NCBI RefSeq assembly: GCF_024704725.1
Contig: NZ_JALIQS010000003.1
Location: 310,001 to 374,000 of the forward strand
Source: Shinella sp. CPCC 101442
GTDB taxonomy: Bacteria; Pseudomonadota; Alphaproteobacteria; Rhizobiales; Rhizobiaceae
Direction of reading: 5' to 3'
DNA length: 64,000 bases
Positions 17,736-26,323 of the stretch are shown here, in pieces. Numbering within the stretch: position 1 is the first letter of the stretch; each line of letters opens with the position of its first letter. The notes under the pieces are model-generated. The model did not search any database and was not told the origin of the DNA. It saw nothing but the letters and a program-made list of their open reading frames with translations. A program made the translations under genes and the position numbers.

Positions 17736-18752
17736 ATGACCGCCACGAACAAGCTTGCCAACCTGCTCGCCGAAAAGCCCTTCCTGCTTGCCGATGGTGC
17801 AACGGGCACCTCGCTCTTCGCCATGGGCCTGGAAGCTGGCGAAGCGCCGGAGTTGTGGAACGAGGCCAAGCCCGAAAACATCACGAAACTGCACCAGGAC
17901 TTCGTCGATGCCGGAGCGGACATCATCCTTACCAACACGTTCGGCGGCACGCGCCACCGCCTGAAGCTGCACCACGCCCAGGACCGCGTCTTCGACCTCA
18001 ACAAGACGGCCGCCGAGATCGCCCGCGCCGTCGCCGACAAGGCTGAGCGCAACGTCATCGTCGCCGGCTCCGTCGGCCCGACCGGCGAACTGCTCGTGCC
18101 GCTTGGCGCGCTGACCTATGACGACGCCGTCGCCGCCTTCGTCGAGCAGATCGAAGGCCTCAAGGCCGGCGGCGCCGACGTCGCCTGGATCGAAACCATG
18201 TCCTCGCCCGAGGAAATCCGTGCCGCCGCGGAAGCCGCCACCAAGGTCGGCATGCCCTTCGTCTATACCGGCTCGTTCGATACGGCCGGCAAGACCATGA
18301 TGGGCCTTCATCCGCGCGACATCCATGGCGTTGCCGGCGATATCGGTGCGGGACCTCTGGCCGTTGGCGCCAATTGCGGCGTCGGCGCATCCGACATCCT
18401 CTCCTCGCTGCTCGACATGACGGGTGCCAACCCGTCCGCAACCGTGGTCGTCAAGGGCAATTGCGGCATTCCGGAATTTCGCGGCTCGGAAATCTATTAT
18501 TCCGGCACGCCGCCATTGATGGCCGAATATGCCCGTCTCGCCCGCGATGCCGGCGCGCGCATCATCGGCGGCTGCTGCGGCACGTCCTGCGAGCACCTCG
18601 CCGCCATGCGCGTCGCGCTCGATGCGCACGAGCCGCGTGACCGCCCCACCCTCGAAGCCATTGTTGAAAAGATCGGCCCGCTGCGCAACAAGACGGCCGA
18701 CGAAAGCGCCGCCCAGCCGACCCGCGAACGCGGCGGCCGCCGCCGCGGCTAA
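17736..18752 (+). CDS. bmt: Betaine-homocysteine S-methyltransferase
   Basis: Bmt transfers a methyl group from glycine betaine to homocysteine, giving dimethylglycine and methionine. The 338-residue protein is a homocysteine S-methyltransferase-domain barrel (PF02574). Substrate motif ADGATGTSLFAMGL is at residues 19-32. Zinc ligands are Cys in GANCGVG (about residue 213) and the paired cysteines of IIGGCCGTSCEH (about residues 280-281). The C-terminus is a short Arg/Gly-rich tail (TRERGGRRRG). Its position near a betaine-type transporter and the corrinoid methyltransferase cluster supports betaine rather than S-methylmethionine as donor, but that remains inference. Confidence 0.92.
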   Translation: MTATNKLANLLAEKPFLLADGATGTSLFAMGLEAGEAPELWNEAKPENITKLHQDFVDAGADIILTNTFGGTRHRLKLHHAQDRVFDLNKTAAEIARAVADKAERNVIVAGSVGPTGELLVPLGALTYDDAVAAFVEQIEGLKAGGADVAWIETMSSPEEIRAAAEAATKVGMPFVYTGSFDTAGKTMMGLHPRDIHGVAGDIGAGPLAVGANCGVGASDILSSLLDMTGANPSATVVVKGNCGIPEFRGSEIYYSGTPPLMAEYARLARDAGARIIGGCCGTSCEHLAAMRVALDAHEPRDRPTLEAIVEKIGPLRNKTADESAAQPTRERGGRRRG

Positions 18753-18775
18753 GGTCGGGTCTTCCTATCAAGATC

Positions 18776-18808
18776 AGCCGCCCCGGTCGGCGCCGTGGGC
18801 GGCTTTTT
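18776..18808 (+). terminator. Terminator after bmt
   Basis: AGCCGCC and GGCGGCT arms flank a CCGGTCGGCGCCGTG loop and are followed by TTTTT. Confidence 0.8.
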
Positions 18809-18904
18809 CATGCGCGTAGCGATGGCCATTACCTGCAAGGTAATCGATCCGCCGCACGGCGCCGTCTAGGGTCCTCTCACCGAAACCCGGTAGAGGAGAC
18901 CCCG

Positions 18905-19228
18905 ATGACCACCTACGCAATCGCCCATCTTCGCAACGTCGCGTTCGGCCCCGACATCATCGCCTATCTCGAAGGCATCGATGCGACCATGGCGCCGTAC
19001 GGCGGAGCATTCGTGTTGCATGGCGAGGGCAACAAGCGGGTGCTCGAAGGCGCCTTCGCCGGTGACATCGTCATGCTGTCTTTTCCGGACCGCAAGGCGG
19101 CGGAAGACTGGTACGCTTCGCCCGCCTATCAGGAAATCCTGCCGCTGCGCACCCGCAATTCCGACGGGGATGTTCTGCTGGTCGATGGCGTGGAAGACGG
19201 ACACAGGGCGACCGATATTCTGGACTAG
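18905..19228 (+). CDS. DUF1330-family small protein
   Basis: A 107-residue soluble protein with the dimeric ferredoxin-like fold of DUF1330 (PF07045): AYLEGIDATMAPYGG, then LEGAFAGDIVMLSFPDRKAAEDWYASPAYQEILPLR. The DWYxSPxYQ motif is diagnostic. No enzymatic function is established for the family. The ATG at 18905 has AGAGGAGA just upstream. It stands alone between bmt and a convergent aminotransferase gene. Confidence 0.85.
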   Translation: MTTYAIAHLRNVAFGPDIIAYLEGIDATMAPYGGAFVLHGEGNKRVLEGAFAGDIVMLSFPDRKAAEDWYASPAYQEILPLRTRNSDGDVLLVDGVEDGHRATDILD

Positions 19229-19274
19229 CCACCAGAGGAGAAGCCTCGCGGACAAGCCCGCGAGGTCGTTGAAA

Positions 19275-20408
19275 TCAGGCTTCCGACAAAAATTCCCGCC
19301 AGGCCGCAAGGCCCACCTCAATGTTCCGGCGCCCGACACCGACGCGGAAACGGTCCACCGGGACAGGCAGAAGCGCAGAGACGAAAAGGCTGGAGGGCAG
19401 CAGCAAAACACCCTTTTCTTCCACCAGTCGGCGGCAATGTTCTTCCACGCCATCCTTTCCCAGATAGCGCGTGAAGGCGACGCAACCGCCATCGGGCGCG
19501 ACCCATTCGTAGAGATCGGGATAGTCGGCGAAGAAGGCGCCGATCTTGGCGATATTTTCCGCGCAGATCGCACGGTTGCGACCAAAGATCGTCTCGCGCG
19601 CCTTGATCGCGATACCGGCCAGCACCTCGGAGGGGCGCGCGTTGCAGATGGAGAGATAATGTTTCATCTTCTCCATACGTTCGAGCAGCGCATGGTCGCG
19701 GCAGGCGATCCAGCCGATGCGCAGACCCGGCAGGCCATACGCCTTGGACATCACATTGAGCGAAATGCCCTTGTCGAAGAGATCGGCGGCCTGCGGCAGG
19801 CGCTTTGCAGCGTCGGTTTCGAGCCCGCGATAAACCTCATCGGAAAAGAGATGGATGCCACGTTCGGCACACAGCGCGACAAGCTCGCGGAAAATGTCCT
19901 GGTCGGCGATCGTTCCGGTCGGATTGTTCGGGAAATTGACGGCGATAAGTCTGGTTTCCGGGCGAAGTGCAGCACGGACGTCGTCGAGATCGAGCTGCCA
20001 GCGGTTTTCCGGGCGGAGCGCTATACCGGTCACTTTGCCTGTGATGGTAACCGGCATCGTCTCCATCGACTGGTAGTTCGGCACCGTGACGATGGCGTGG
20101 TCCCCAGGCCCGAGCAGCGCCAGCATGGCGCAATACAGCCCTTCTTCCGCGCCGGCGAAGGTCAGAATGTCGGCGCCGGACAGTGTCTCATAGGTCGAGG
20201 CGATGGTTTCGCGCAGCGCCGGCGCGCCCCAGGTCTCGGTGTAGCCGAGCGAAACGCGCTCCCAGGCCTCGCGATCTTCGGGACCGGCCAGCGCCAGAAG
20301 CTCCGACATGGTCATGGTCTCGGCGTCGCTCGCCGTCATATGGTGGCGCGCCTTGAACTCCCAGCGCGAAAAATGGGTCTCAAGGCGGAAATCCGGCAGG
20401 GTGGTCAT
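19275..20408 (-). CDS. PLP-dependent aminotransferase class I/II
   Basis: A 377-residue fold-type I aminotransferase. It has NFPNNPTGT (PLP/substrate loop), LFSDEVYRGLE (Asp binding the pyridine nitrogen), the Schiff-base lysine in NVMSKAYGLPGLRIGW and RFRVGVGRRN with the carboxylate-binding Arg. The ATG at 20408 overlaps the stop of the upstream regulator gene (ATGA), so the two form an operon. The specific amino acid cannot be inferred; control by a YheO/DauR-type regulator suggests amino-acid catabolism. Confidence 0.9.
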   Translation of the reverse strand: MTTLPDFRLETHFSRWEFKARHHMTASDAETMTMSELLALAGPEDREAWERVSLGYTETWGAPALRETIASTYETLSGADILTFAGAEEGLYCAMLALLGPGDHAIVTVPNYQSMETMPVTITGKVTGIALRPENRWQLDLDDVRAALRPETRLIAVNFPNNPTGTIADQDIFRELVALCAERGIHLFSDEVYRGLETDAAKRLPQAADLFDKGISLNVMSKAYGLPGLRIGWIACRDHALLERMEKMKHYLSICNARPSEVLAGIAIKARETIFGRNRAICAENIAKIGAFFADYPDLYEWVAPDGGCVAFTRYLGKDGVEEHCRRLVEEKGVLLLPSSLFVSALLPVPVDRFRVGVGRRNIEVGLAAWREFLSEA

Positions 20409-21052
20409 GACGTCATGTCCTTCTGGCTCTGGCGCCGGGCATCGGCGAGATAGTTGTAGATCGAGGCGCGCGAGGCGCCGATAAGGCCGGCGAGATGATC
20501 GACGGCGTTGCGGGTCTGGAAGAGGCCGCGCTCGTCCAGCATTGTCACGAGCGCCACGCGGTCGCCCTTCTTGAGGGCAGTGAGCGCCAGCCCACGACTG
20601 CGCAGCCAATCGTGCAGCGCCGTGTTGATTTCCTCGCGCCAATCGCCGGCAAAGAGCGCGGGCGGGCGCGACGCGGCAACGCCGGTGAAGGCGGAGAGAA
20701 GCTTCGCCGCCGCCTCGAAATGCGAGACGTCCATGTTGATACAGAGCAGGCCAAGTGCCTGACCGTAGTCGTCCTTCAGCACGGCGGTCACGGATTTCAG
20801 CCGGCGGCCGTCCTCGCCGGTCTTTTCGTAGGGACCATAGACGCCGGCCTCGCCCACCTCGGCCAGTTCCTCCCCGACAAGGGATTCCATGCCCGGCTTG
20901 CGGCCGGAAAAGGCGTTCCAGATGCCGGCGACCAGCCCGGTTTCGAGATCGTGCAGCACGACTTCGGCATGGGGATAGAACAGGGTCGAGATGGCCGCGG
21001 CCGTCGCGGCGTGCTGGCGGAGCAGCAGATCGGCGTTTGATGAATCGAACAT
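20405..21052 (-). CDS. YheO/DauR-type transcriptional regulator (PAS-like plus HTH)
   Basis: A 215-residue regulator with an N-terminal YheO-like PAS domain (PF08348; LFYPHAEVVLHDLETGLVAG, and DYGQALGLLCINMDVS) and a C-terminal helix-turn-helix of the HTH_22 type (LGLFQTRNAVDHLA-like, then GASRASIYNYLADARR). Relatives such as DauR repress amino-acid catabolic genes. The ATG at 21052 is used; an in-frame TTG at 21064 is less likely. Repeated TTGGAT/ATCCAA half sites directly upstream suggest autoregulation. It is translationally coupled to the aminotransferase. Confidence 0.85.
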   Translation of the reverse strand: MFDSSNADLLLRQHAATAAAISTLFYPHAEVVLHDLETGLVAGIWNAFSGRKPGMESLVGEELAEVGEAGVYGPYEKTGEDGRRLKSVTAVLKDDYGQALGLLCINMDVSHFEAAAKLLSAFTGVAASRPPALFAGDWREEINTALHDWLRSRGLALTALKKGDRVALVTMLDERGLFQTRNAVDHLAGLIGASRASIYNYLADARRQSQKDMTS

Positions 21053-21063
21053 GGCGGCAAACA

Positions 21064-21106
21064 ATCCAAAATTGGATAATTTGTCAACATTGGATTTTTA
21101 GTCCAA
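21064..21106. promoter_or_regulatory. TTGGAT/ATCCAA operator cluster
   Basis: Four half sites lie in 43 nt: ATCCAA at 21064, TTGGAT at 21072, TTGGAT at 21090 and TCCAA at 21102. The first pair is an inverted repeat with a 2-nt spacer. The cluster sits between the YheO-type regulator and the divergent small gene, so it is probably the binding site of that regulator. Confidence 0.55.
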
Positions 21107-21172
21107 AAACTTTTCGCCGCTTGCGAGGGCTTCTGCAGCGTCCTATCCAAGGCAAAGACGATTCTGAAGGGG

Positions 21173-21526
21173 ATGAACATGAGTGCGGACCTTGCAGCCT
21201 TTCCGGACCGGGACACCGTTGCCGACAAGCTTGCGGCCCTTGGCGAAGGCGAGCAGGCGTATCTGCGCCTCCTCATGGAAAACCCACAGCAGGATGAAAA
21301 CCTGCTCGAAGGCCTTCACGTCTGCCTGAACCGAGCTGCGGCCGCGCCCTTCCTCAATTCGCTGAAGCTGGAAAGGCTCGGCGAATGGCTGGGCGAAACG
21401 GCACCCACGCGACTGCAGATCCGCCTCATGGAAACCGCCCGCTCCAGCCAGCACGCCGCGCACACCGCCCTGCGTACGGGGCTAACCCGCTCCGGCGGCC
21501 TCGAAAAGGCCTATCCGAAAGCCTGA
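21173..21526 (+). CDS. 117-residue hypothetical protein
   Basis: A soluble, helix-rich protein (YLRLLMENPQQDENLLEGLH, LKLERLGEWLG) with no recognised domain, signal or membrane segment. Two in-frame ATGs six bases apart begin it; GAAGGGG lies just upstream. It is divergent from the YheO-type regulator across the operator cluster, so it may belong to that regulon. Its last 16 nt overlap the end of the convergent LysR gene. Confidence 0.6.
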   Translation: MNMSADLAAFPDRDTVADKLAALGEGEQAYLRLLMENPQQDENLLEGLHVCLNRAAAAPFLNSLKLERLGEWLGETAPTRLQIRLMETARSSQHAAHTALRTGLTRSGGLEKAYPKA

Positions 21527-22428
21527 TCCAAGCCCGCCGTCAGCGGCCCGAAGGATTTGCGGATCAGATCCGCCATGCCGTCGATCGCCGGCCCACCGCG
21601 ACGGGGATTGCGTTTCAGCACGACGCGCGAGGAATCGACGACCGGAAACCCGTCGGCAAGTGTCAGCTCCCGTGCACCCGGCGGAATGTTGCTGCGGGCA
21701 AGCGGCGCGATGGCGAGGCCGCTTGCCACTGCCGACCGCAGGCCGCTGCTGGTATCGCTGGTATAGGCGACGCGGTACGGGATCGCGTGGCGTTCCAGTG
21801 AACGTTGGGCAAATTCCCGGCACCAGACCGAACGCCGATAGAATGCGACGGGTACCGGACGCTCCAGATGCAGATTATGCGCGACGGACGCCACCCAGAC
21901 CGTCGGATCGATCGCCAGAAGCTCGCCGGAAATGCCGCCGTCCCACTCGAAGATGACGGCGAGATCGAGTTCGTCCGCCTCCAGCGCTTCCATCTGCTGG
22001 GCCGTATAGCCGCAAAACACCGTCACCTCTGCTCCAGGATGGGCCTCCGCGAAACCGGCCAGCGCATTGGGCAGAACCGTCTGGTTGTATTCCTCGGGGA
22101 TGCCCACCCGCACCGGCCCGTCGAGCGGTAGGGTACGCATCGCTGCCGTCGTCTCGTCGACCAGCCCGACAATGCGCTTCGCATAGGGAAGCAGCCTCTG
22201 CCCCTCCATCGTCAGGCCGACACCGCGCGGGCCGCGTTCGAAGAGTTTTGCGCCGATGGAATCCTCCAGCTTGCGCACCTGCATGCTGATTGCCGATTGC
22301 GTACGCCCCAGCCGGTCCGCGGCGTGCGTGACATTGCCCGCCTGCGCGACGGCCGCGAAAATCCTGAGGAGATCACTTTCGAGAGGTGGATACATGGCGC
22401 CATCGCTTTTTCTGATGTCTGCCATCAT
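21511..22428 (-). CDS. LysR-family transcriptional regulator
   Basis: A 305-residue LTTR with the N-terminal winged HTH (LESDLLRIFAAVAQAGNVTH, then RTQSAISMQVRKLEDSIGAKLF) and a C-terminal effector domain (GPVRVGIPEEYNQTVLPNAL). It resembles the LsrB/VtlR branch, to which the LysR at 38025 also seems to belong. It is divergent from a DUF1127 gene, the arrangement known for VtlR-type regulators that control DUF1127 small proteins. The start could also be the ATG at 22395; neither has a clear ribosome binding site. Confidence 0.88.
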   Translation of the reverse strand: MMADIRKSDGAMYPPLESDLLRIFAAVAQAGNVTHAADRLGRTQSAISMQVRKLEDSIGAKLFERGPRGVGLTMEGQRLLPYAKRIVGLVDETTAAMRTLPLDGPVRVGIPEEYNQTVLPNALAGFAEAHPGAEVTVFCGYTAQQMEALEADELDLAVIFEWDGGISGELLAIDPTVWVASVAHNLHLERPVPVAFYRRSVWCREFAQRSLERHAIPYRVAYTSDTSSGLRSAVASGLAIAPLARSNIPPGARELTLADGFPVVDSSRVVLKRNPRRGGPAIDGMADLIRKSFGPLTAGLDQAFG

Positions 22429-22493
22429 CGCTATTCGTTTGTGAAATGTCTACGGCTTTGCTTGGCTCTCTCGCAGAAGGAAAGGCGAAGGGC

Positions 22494-22775
22494 ATGGATA
22501 TTTTGACAAAACTGCGGACGCTGTTGGCCCGCTATCGGCAGAAACGGCTGGAGCGCGAGGCCCTGCGGCTGCTCATCGCGCGCGGAGATCGGCGATTGCT
22601 GCGGGATGCGGGGCTCAGCCTGGCCGAAGGCGACCATCCGCGCGTCGAGCCTCTACCCCGAACGAAGGAGAGGCGCTGGACGGCGCCCCTCATCCGGTTG
22701 CCGCGACCGTCTCTCCACAAGCACGTCGGGAGGGATGTTGCACCGGCCTCCGAAAGCAGCCGGCCCGCCGCGTAA
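22494..22775 (+). CDS. DUF1127 small protein
   Basis: About 93 residues with the YjiS/DUF1127 core (RQKRLEREALRLLIARGDRR, then LLRDAGLS), followed by an unusual Pro/Arg-rich C-terminal extension of some 45 residues. DUF1127 proteins are small basic proteins; some in Agrobacterium act on RNA turnover and phosphate or carbon metabolism. The ATG at 22494 has GGCGAAGGG upstream; an in-frame ATG at 22446 would add 16 residues. It is divergent from the LysR gene, with a TTCGTTTG motif between them. Confidence 0.75.
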   Translation: MDILTKLRTLLARYRQKRLEREALRLLIARGDRRLLRDAGLSLAEGDHPRVEPLPRTKERRWTAPLIRLPRPSLHKHVGRDVAPASESSRPAA

Positions 22776-22792
22776 GGGGAGGCTCGCAGCTT

Positions 22793-22824
22793 GCTCCTTC
22801 TCCCCTTTCACGGAGAGAAGGAGC
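22793..22824. repeat. CTTCTCC palindromic intergenic repeat, copy 1
   Basis: CTCCTTCTC (22794-22802) pairs with GAGAAGGAG (22815-22823) around a CCCCTTTCAC-type loop. A related copy (ACCTTCTCCC...GGGAGAAGGT) lies at 63053-63080. Such hairpins are common between rhizobial genes (from memory). Here it lies between two convergent genes and may help terminate both. Confidence 0.65.
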
Positions 22825-22847
22825 CGGCAGACCGCATGGGCGAGCTT

Positions 22848-24908
22848 TCACTTCTCGCCGGAAAGCCCACCGGCGAGCTGCACCAGTTTCACGAACTCCG
22901 CCCGGTAGCCGAAGGGATCGTTGCCCCTCGCGGCTTCGGAAAGGCCGAGGATCGATCCATAGGCATAGTCCTGCAATGCGGACACACCCTTGAGCTTCTG
23001 CCCGAAGGCGGCAACCGCAACGGAGAAGCGTATGTCCGTGGAGGCCGCGTTCACATCGGCAATGGCATTGGCGTCCGTCACCGGCATGGTGACGAGTTCG
23101 CTTTTGTCGCTATCCGGTTTCTTCCAGCGCATTTTCAGGAAGGCAAGCTCGCCGCCACTGGCGGCAGGCGTTGCCGCCGCATCGCCCTTGCCGTAGCGCA
23201 GGGGATCGTTCAGCACTGCGGGGCTGCCCTTCGGTGTCACCTCGTAGATCGCGGTCACCCGATGGCCGGAGCCGATATCGCCGGCATCCACCTTGTCGTC
23301 GTTGAAGTCCTCGCGGTTGAGAATGCGGGTCTCGTAGCCGATCAGGCGGTATTCGGCGATGCGCTCCGGGTTGAACTCAATCTGGAACTTGACGTCCTTG
23401 GCGATGGGGAAGAGCGAGGAGCCAGCCTCCTCGACCAGCGTCTTCTGCGCTTCGGCGAGCGTATCGATATAGGCGGCCGTGCCGTTGCCGTTCTGCGCCA
23501 GCGCCTGCATCATGCCATCGTTGTAGTTACCCCGGCCAAAGCCGAGTACGGAGAGGAAGATGCCGCTTTTGCGGCGTTCCTCGATGATACGCTTCAGGTC
23601 CTCGTCGCTCGCCGGACCGACATTGAAATCGCCGTCCGTGGCCAGCATGACGCGGTTGACGCCATCCTTCTTGAAGGCCTTTTGCGCCAGCTTGTAGGCG
23701 GCCTCGATGCCCTCGGCACCGGCCGTCGAGCCGCCGGGTTCGAGATTGTCGATGGCGTCGAGGATTTTCTGGCGATCCTTCGCCGCCGTCGGCTCCAGCA
23801 CCACGCCGGCATCGCCGGCATAGGTGACGATCGAGACCGTATCCGTCTCCTTCAGCTTGCCGACCAGCAGGCGAAAGGCACTCTTGAGCAGCGGCAGCTT
23901 GTCGGCCTCGTCCATCGAGCCGGAGACATCGATCAGGAAGACGAGATTGGCCGACGGCTGCTCCGTCGCCACGGTCTCAAAACCCTTGATGCCGATATGC
24001 AGGAGCTCGGTGTCCTTGTTCCACGGCGTCGGCATGACGGTGACGGTGGCGTTGAACGGCTTTTCCGCCGTCTCCGGCCCCTTCCAGTCATAGGGGAAGT
24101 AGTTGACCAGCTCCTCGACGCGCACCGAATCCGGCTCCGGCAGGCTACCGCCGAGCAGCGCGCCGCGCATATAGGAATAGGAGGCCGTGTCGACATCCGC
24201 GGAAAAGGTCGAGACCGGATCGGTGGCGACACTCTTCACCGGGTTCGGATCGGCGGAGGCGAAGCGCTCGCGGTCTTCTTCCGGCATGGGCATGGCGATG
24301 CTGTCCGCCACTGCGGAGGACTGCGTCACCGCACGGCTCAGCGCCGGTGTGTTCGCGGCACCGCCGACGGCGAGCGATTCCGGCATGGCGGCAGCCATTT
24401 CCTCGTCGCGACTTTCGGCAATCGGTGCGGGTTCGGCAGCGATCGCCTTTGCGTCCGCATTCGGAGTCGAACGCTTGGCACCACCACCGACGGCCTGCTC
24501 TTTATTCAGAAGCTTATGAATCTCGCCAGCGTCGACGCCTAGCGACGTCTTCTTGTCGACACGTGCGCGAAGCTCACCCTCGACAGGCTTTGCAGCGATC
24601 TCCGTTTCCGTCGTCAGCGGCACCGTGCCGTTGCGCACCATTTCATAGGTGACGAGGCCAGCGACAGGCACGACAAGCAGGGTGGCAAGGGCCGAGCCGG
24701 CCAAGAGTTTGCGGTTCATGATGGGGCTCCATATCCGGTTGAAGATGGAGTTTTGACGCCCGTCCCTGGTCGATCCTTGGGGAGCATCCGCATTTTTTTC
24801 CGCATTGTCGAAAGCCTGCATGGCAACGGCAAGCGCCGCAGCGCGGACAGAGGCGTCAGCGGCCGGTGCGGCGCGGCGGGCGAGTTTTTCGAGGTCGAGA
24901 TCGGTCAT
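22848..24908 (-). CDS. Membrane-anchored vWA-domain protein (YfbK-like)
   Basis: A 686-residue protein with a cytoplasmic N-terminus of about 65 residues, one membrane span (LLAGSALATLLVVPVAGLVT, about residues 68-87), a linker rich in Ala/Glu, an N-terminal von Willebrand-associated segment (FSADVDTASYSYMRGALLGG) and a vWA domain. The MIDAS motif is complete: DVSGSM, a Thr in GGSTAGAEGI and ATDGDFNVG. A DUF3520-type C-terminus follows. The gene comes straight after an ECF sigma factor gene with a good ribosome binding site (GGAAGGATAGG). The soluble N-terminal part has the position and length expected of an anti-sigma segment. Confidence 0.88.
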   Translation of the reverse strand: MTDLDLEKLARRAAPAADASVRAAALAVAMQAFDNAEKNADAPQGSTRDGRQNSIFNRIWSPIMNRKLLAGSALATLLVVPVAGLVTYEMVRNGTVPLTTETEIAAKPVEGELRARVDKKTSLGVDAGEIHKLLNKEQAVGGGAKRSTPNADAKAIAAEPAPIAESRDEEMAAAMPESLAVGGAANTPALSRAVTQSSAVADSIAMPMPEEDRERFASADPNPVKSVATDPVSTFSADVDTASYSYMRGALLGGSLPEPDSVRVEELVNYFPYDWKGPETAEKPFNATVTVMPTPWNKDTELLHIGIKGFETVATEQPSANLVFLIDVSGSMDEADKLPLLKSAFRLLVGKLKETDTVSIVTYAGDAGVVLEPTAAKDRQKILDAIDNLEPGGSTAGAEGIEAAYKLAQKAFKKDGVNRVMLATDGDFNVGPASDEDLKRIIEERRKSGIFLSVLGFGRGNYNDGMMQALAQNGNGTAAYIDTLAEAQKTLVEEAGSSLFPIAKDVKFQIEFNPERIAEYRLIGYETRILNREDFNDDKVDAGDIGSGHRVTAIYEVTPKGSPAVLNDPLRYGKGDAAATPAASGGELAFLKMRWKKPDSDKSELVTMPVTDANAIADVNAASTDIRFSVAVAAFGQKLKGVSALQDYAYGSILGLSEAARGNDPFGYRAEFVKLVQLAGGLSGEK

Positions 24909-24922
24909 ATCCTATCCTTCCG

Positions 24923-25444
24923 TCACGCGGCGGCATCGCGCAAAAGCACCTTCAGGCGCTTGCGGGCTTCGTGCACATGCCAGGAAATCGTCGTTTCGGC
25001 GCAGCCGAGAACATCGGCCGCCGCGGCGTGGCTCAGGCCCTCACTGTAGATCAGCAGCACCGCGTCGCGCTGCTTGTCCGGCAGTTGCCGCACAGCCTGC
25101 CACAGTTCTTCGCTGCCCTCTTCCGGCGGGCCGCCATCGAGCACCGCCTGTTCACGCAGATAGGCCGCATCGCGCCATTCGGCACGGCGGCGCTTGCGCA
25201 TCTGGTCGCGCGCGGCATTCAGCGTCACGGTATAGAGCCATGTGCCAAAGCGGCTTGCGCCCTTGAAGCCGCGGATAGCGTTGGCGAGACGTATGCACAC
25301 CTCCTGCGCCACATCCTCGGCATCCTGCCGGTCGCCGCACCATCGCCAGGCGACGGCATGAATGAAATCATAGCGGCCTTCGATCAGGGCGGCGAAAGCC
25401 TGCCTGTCTCCCGACGCCGCCTTTTCGACAAGTTCTGTTTCCAC
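24923..25444 (-). CDS. ECF-type RNA polymerase sigma factor
   Basis: A 173-residue sigma-70 family protein with region 2 (RWCGDRQDAEDVAQEVCIRL and FGTWLYTVTLNAARDQMRKR) and region 4 (RQLPDKQRDAVLLIYSEGLS, AAAADVLGCAETTISWHVHEARKRL). It starts with GTG at 25444, preceded by GGGATGGA. It is 14 nt upstream of the vWA gene, so the two are co-transcribed; no separate anti-sigma gene is present. Confidence 0.93.
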   Translation of the reverse strand: METELVEKAASGDRQAFAALIEGRYDFIHAVAWRWCGDRQDAEDVAQEVCIRLANAIRGFKGASRFGTWLYTVTLNAARDQMRKRRRAEWRDAAYLREQAVLDGGPPEEGSEELWQAVRQLPDKQRDAVLLIYSEGLSHAAAADVLGCAETTISWHVHEARKRLKVLLRDAAA

Positions 25445-25522
25445 GGGTCCATCCCGATTGCGTGCACTATCCTCTCAGACGTGTCTCAGGCAGCGATCCT
25501 TGGGTGTTTTTCAAAAAAATCA

Positions 25523-26275
25523 TTACCAGGGCAGATTTTTCACGACGGCGATGATCGTACCCATCGCCGCATCCCGGTCATGCCGGCGGATTTCCGGGGC
25601 GTAGAGGCTGGAAATGCTGCCATCGAGAAACAGCGCATTCCGGCTCTGAAGCCGGTCGCGGAAGAGCGTCGCGAAATCGTGAAAGCGCACCGGATCGTTC
25701 GAAATCGCAAAGGCAACGCGCCCGTCCGGCAGAACGCCGACGCCGTTGCGGATCTGCAAACTGGTCGCATCCGGCAGAAAGCGTGGGTGGATTTTTCCGT
25801 CGATTACCAGCATCGGCCCCGACTGCGTCGCCTCACGCGGTGAAAGCCCGGCTTTCGCAAAAGCTTCCGTCTCCATCACACCCGCTTCGCCATCCCCCAC
25901 CCAAAACACGCCGTTGGGTTTCATGAAGAAATTACCGAAGGCATCGGCATGGTTGAGCTCGCCCGCCTCCCGGCCTTGCTCGACCAACAGCCCGACCGGC
26001 CCGTAGTCCGGATGATACATGCCGCCATTCATGGCGAAGCTCATGTGCTGGCCGTTGCGCAGGAGATGCGTGTTGAGCTGATCATAGGTCGCACCCCGCG
26101 CCTCCAGCGTTCCTGCGCCAAAAAGCCGGATCGTGTCCTTGGCGAGATCGAAGGTGCAGACAGTGTAGCGACCGGAGAGATGCTCGATCACGGCGCATTT
26201 CGGCGGCTCGGCCATGGCGATGCTCCGCAGGGCAAAAGTGGCAAGCAGGATGGAGAAGAACAGGAAGGGTCGCAT
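25523..26275 (-). CDS. Secreted phosphodiester glycosidase-like (NAGPA/DUF2233) protein
   Basis: A 250-residue protein with a signal peptide (MRPFLFFSILLATFALRSIA, cleavage near MAEP). Its family (PF09992, related to the NAGPA uncovering enzyme and phage GP16-like proteins) is recognised by FAMNGGMYHPDYGPVGLLVE, FFMKPNGVFWVG, ATQSGPMLVIDG and ALFLDGSISSLYAP. The Asp/Asn/Gly residues of these motifs line the active site in the family. The probable role is hydrolysis of a phosphodiester-linked sugar in the envelope or periplasm. ATG 26275 was chosen over an upstream TTG because the signal peptide then starts at residue 1. Confidence 0.82.
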   Translation of the reverse strand: MRPFLFFSILLATFALRSIAMAEPPKCAVIEHLSGRYTVCTFDLAKDTIRLFGAGTLEARGATYDQLNTHLLRNGQHMSFAMNGGMYHPDYGPVGLLVEQGREAGELNHADAFGNFFMKPNGVFWVGDGEAGVMETEAFAKAGLSPREATQSGPMLVIDGKIHPRFLPDATSLQIRNGVGVLPDGRVAFAISNDPVRFHDFATLFRDRLQSRNALFLDGSISSLYAPEIRRHDRDAAMGTIIAVVKNLPW

Positions 26276-26323
26276 AGCTATCGGCTCAAGGGGCAATGCG
26301 GCGAATTTAGCGACGAACCGTGC

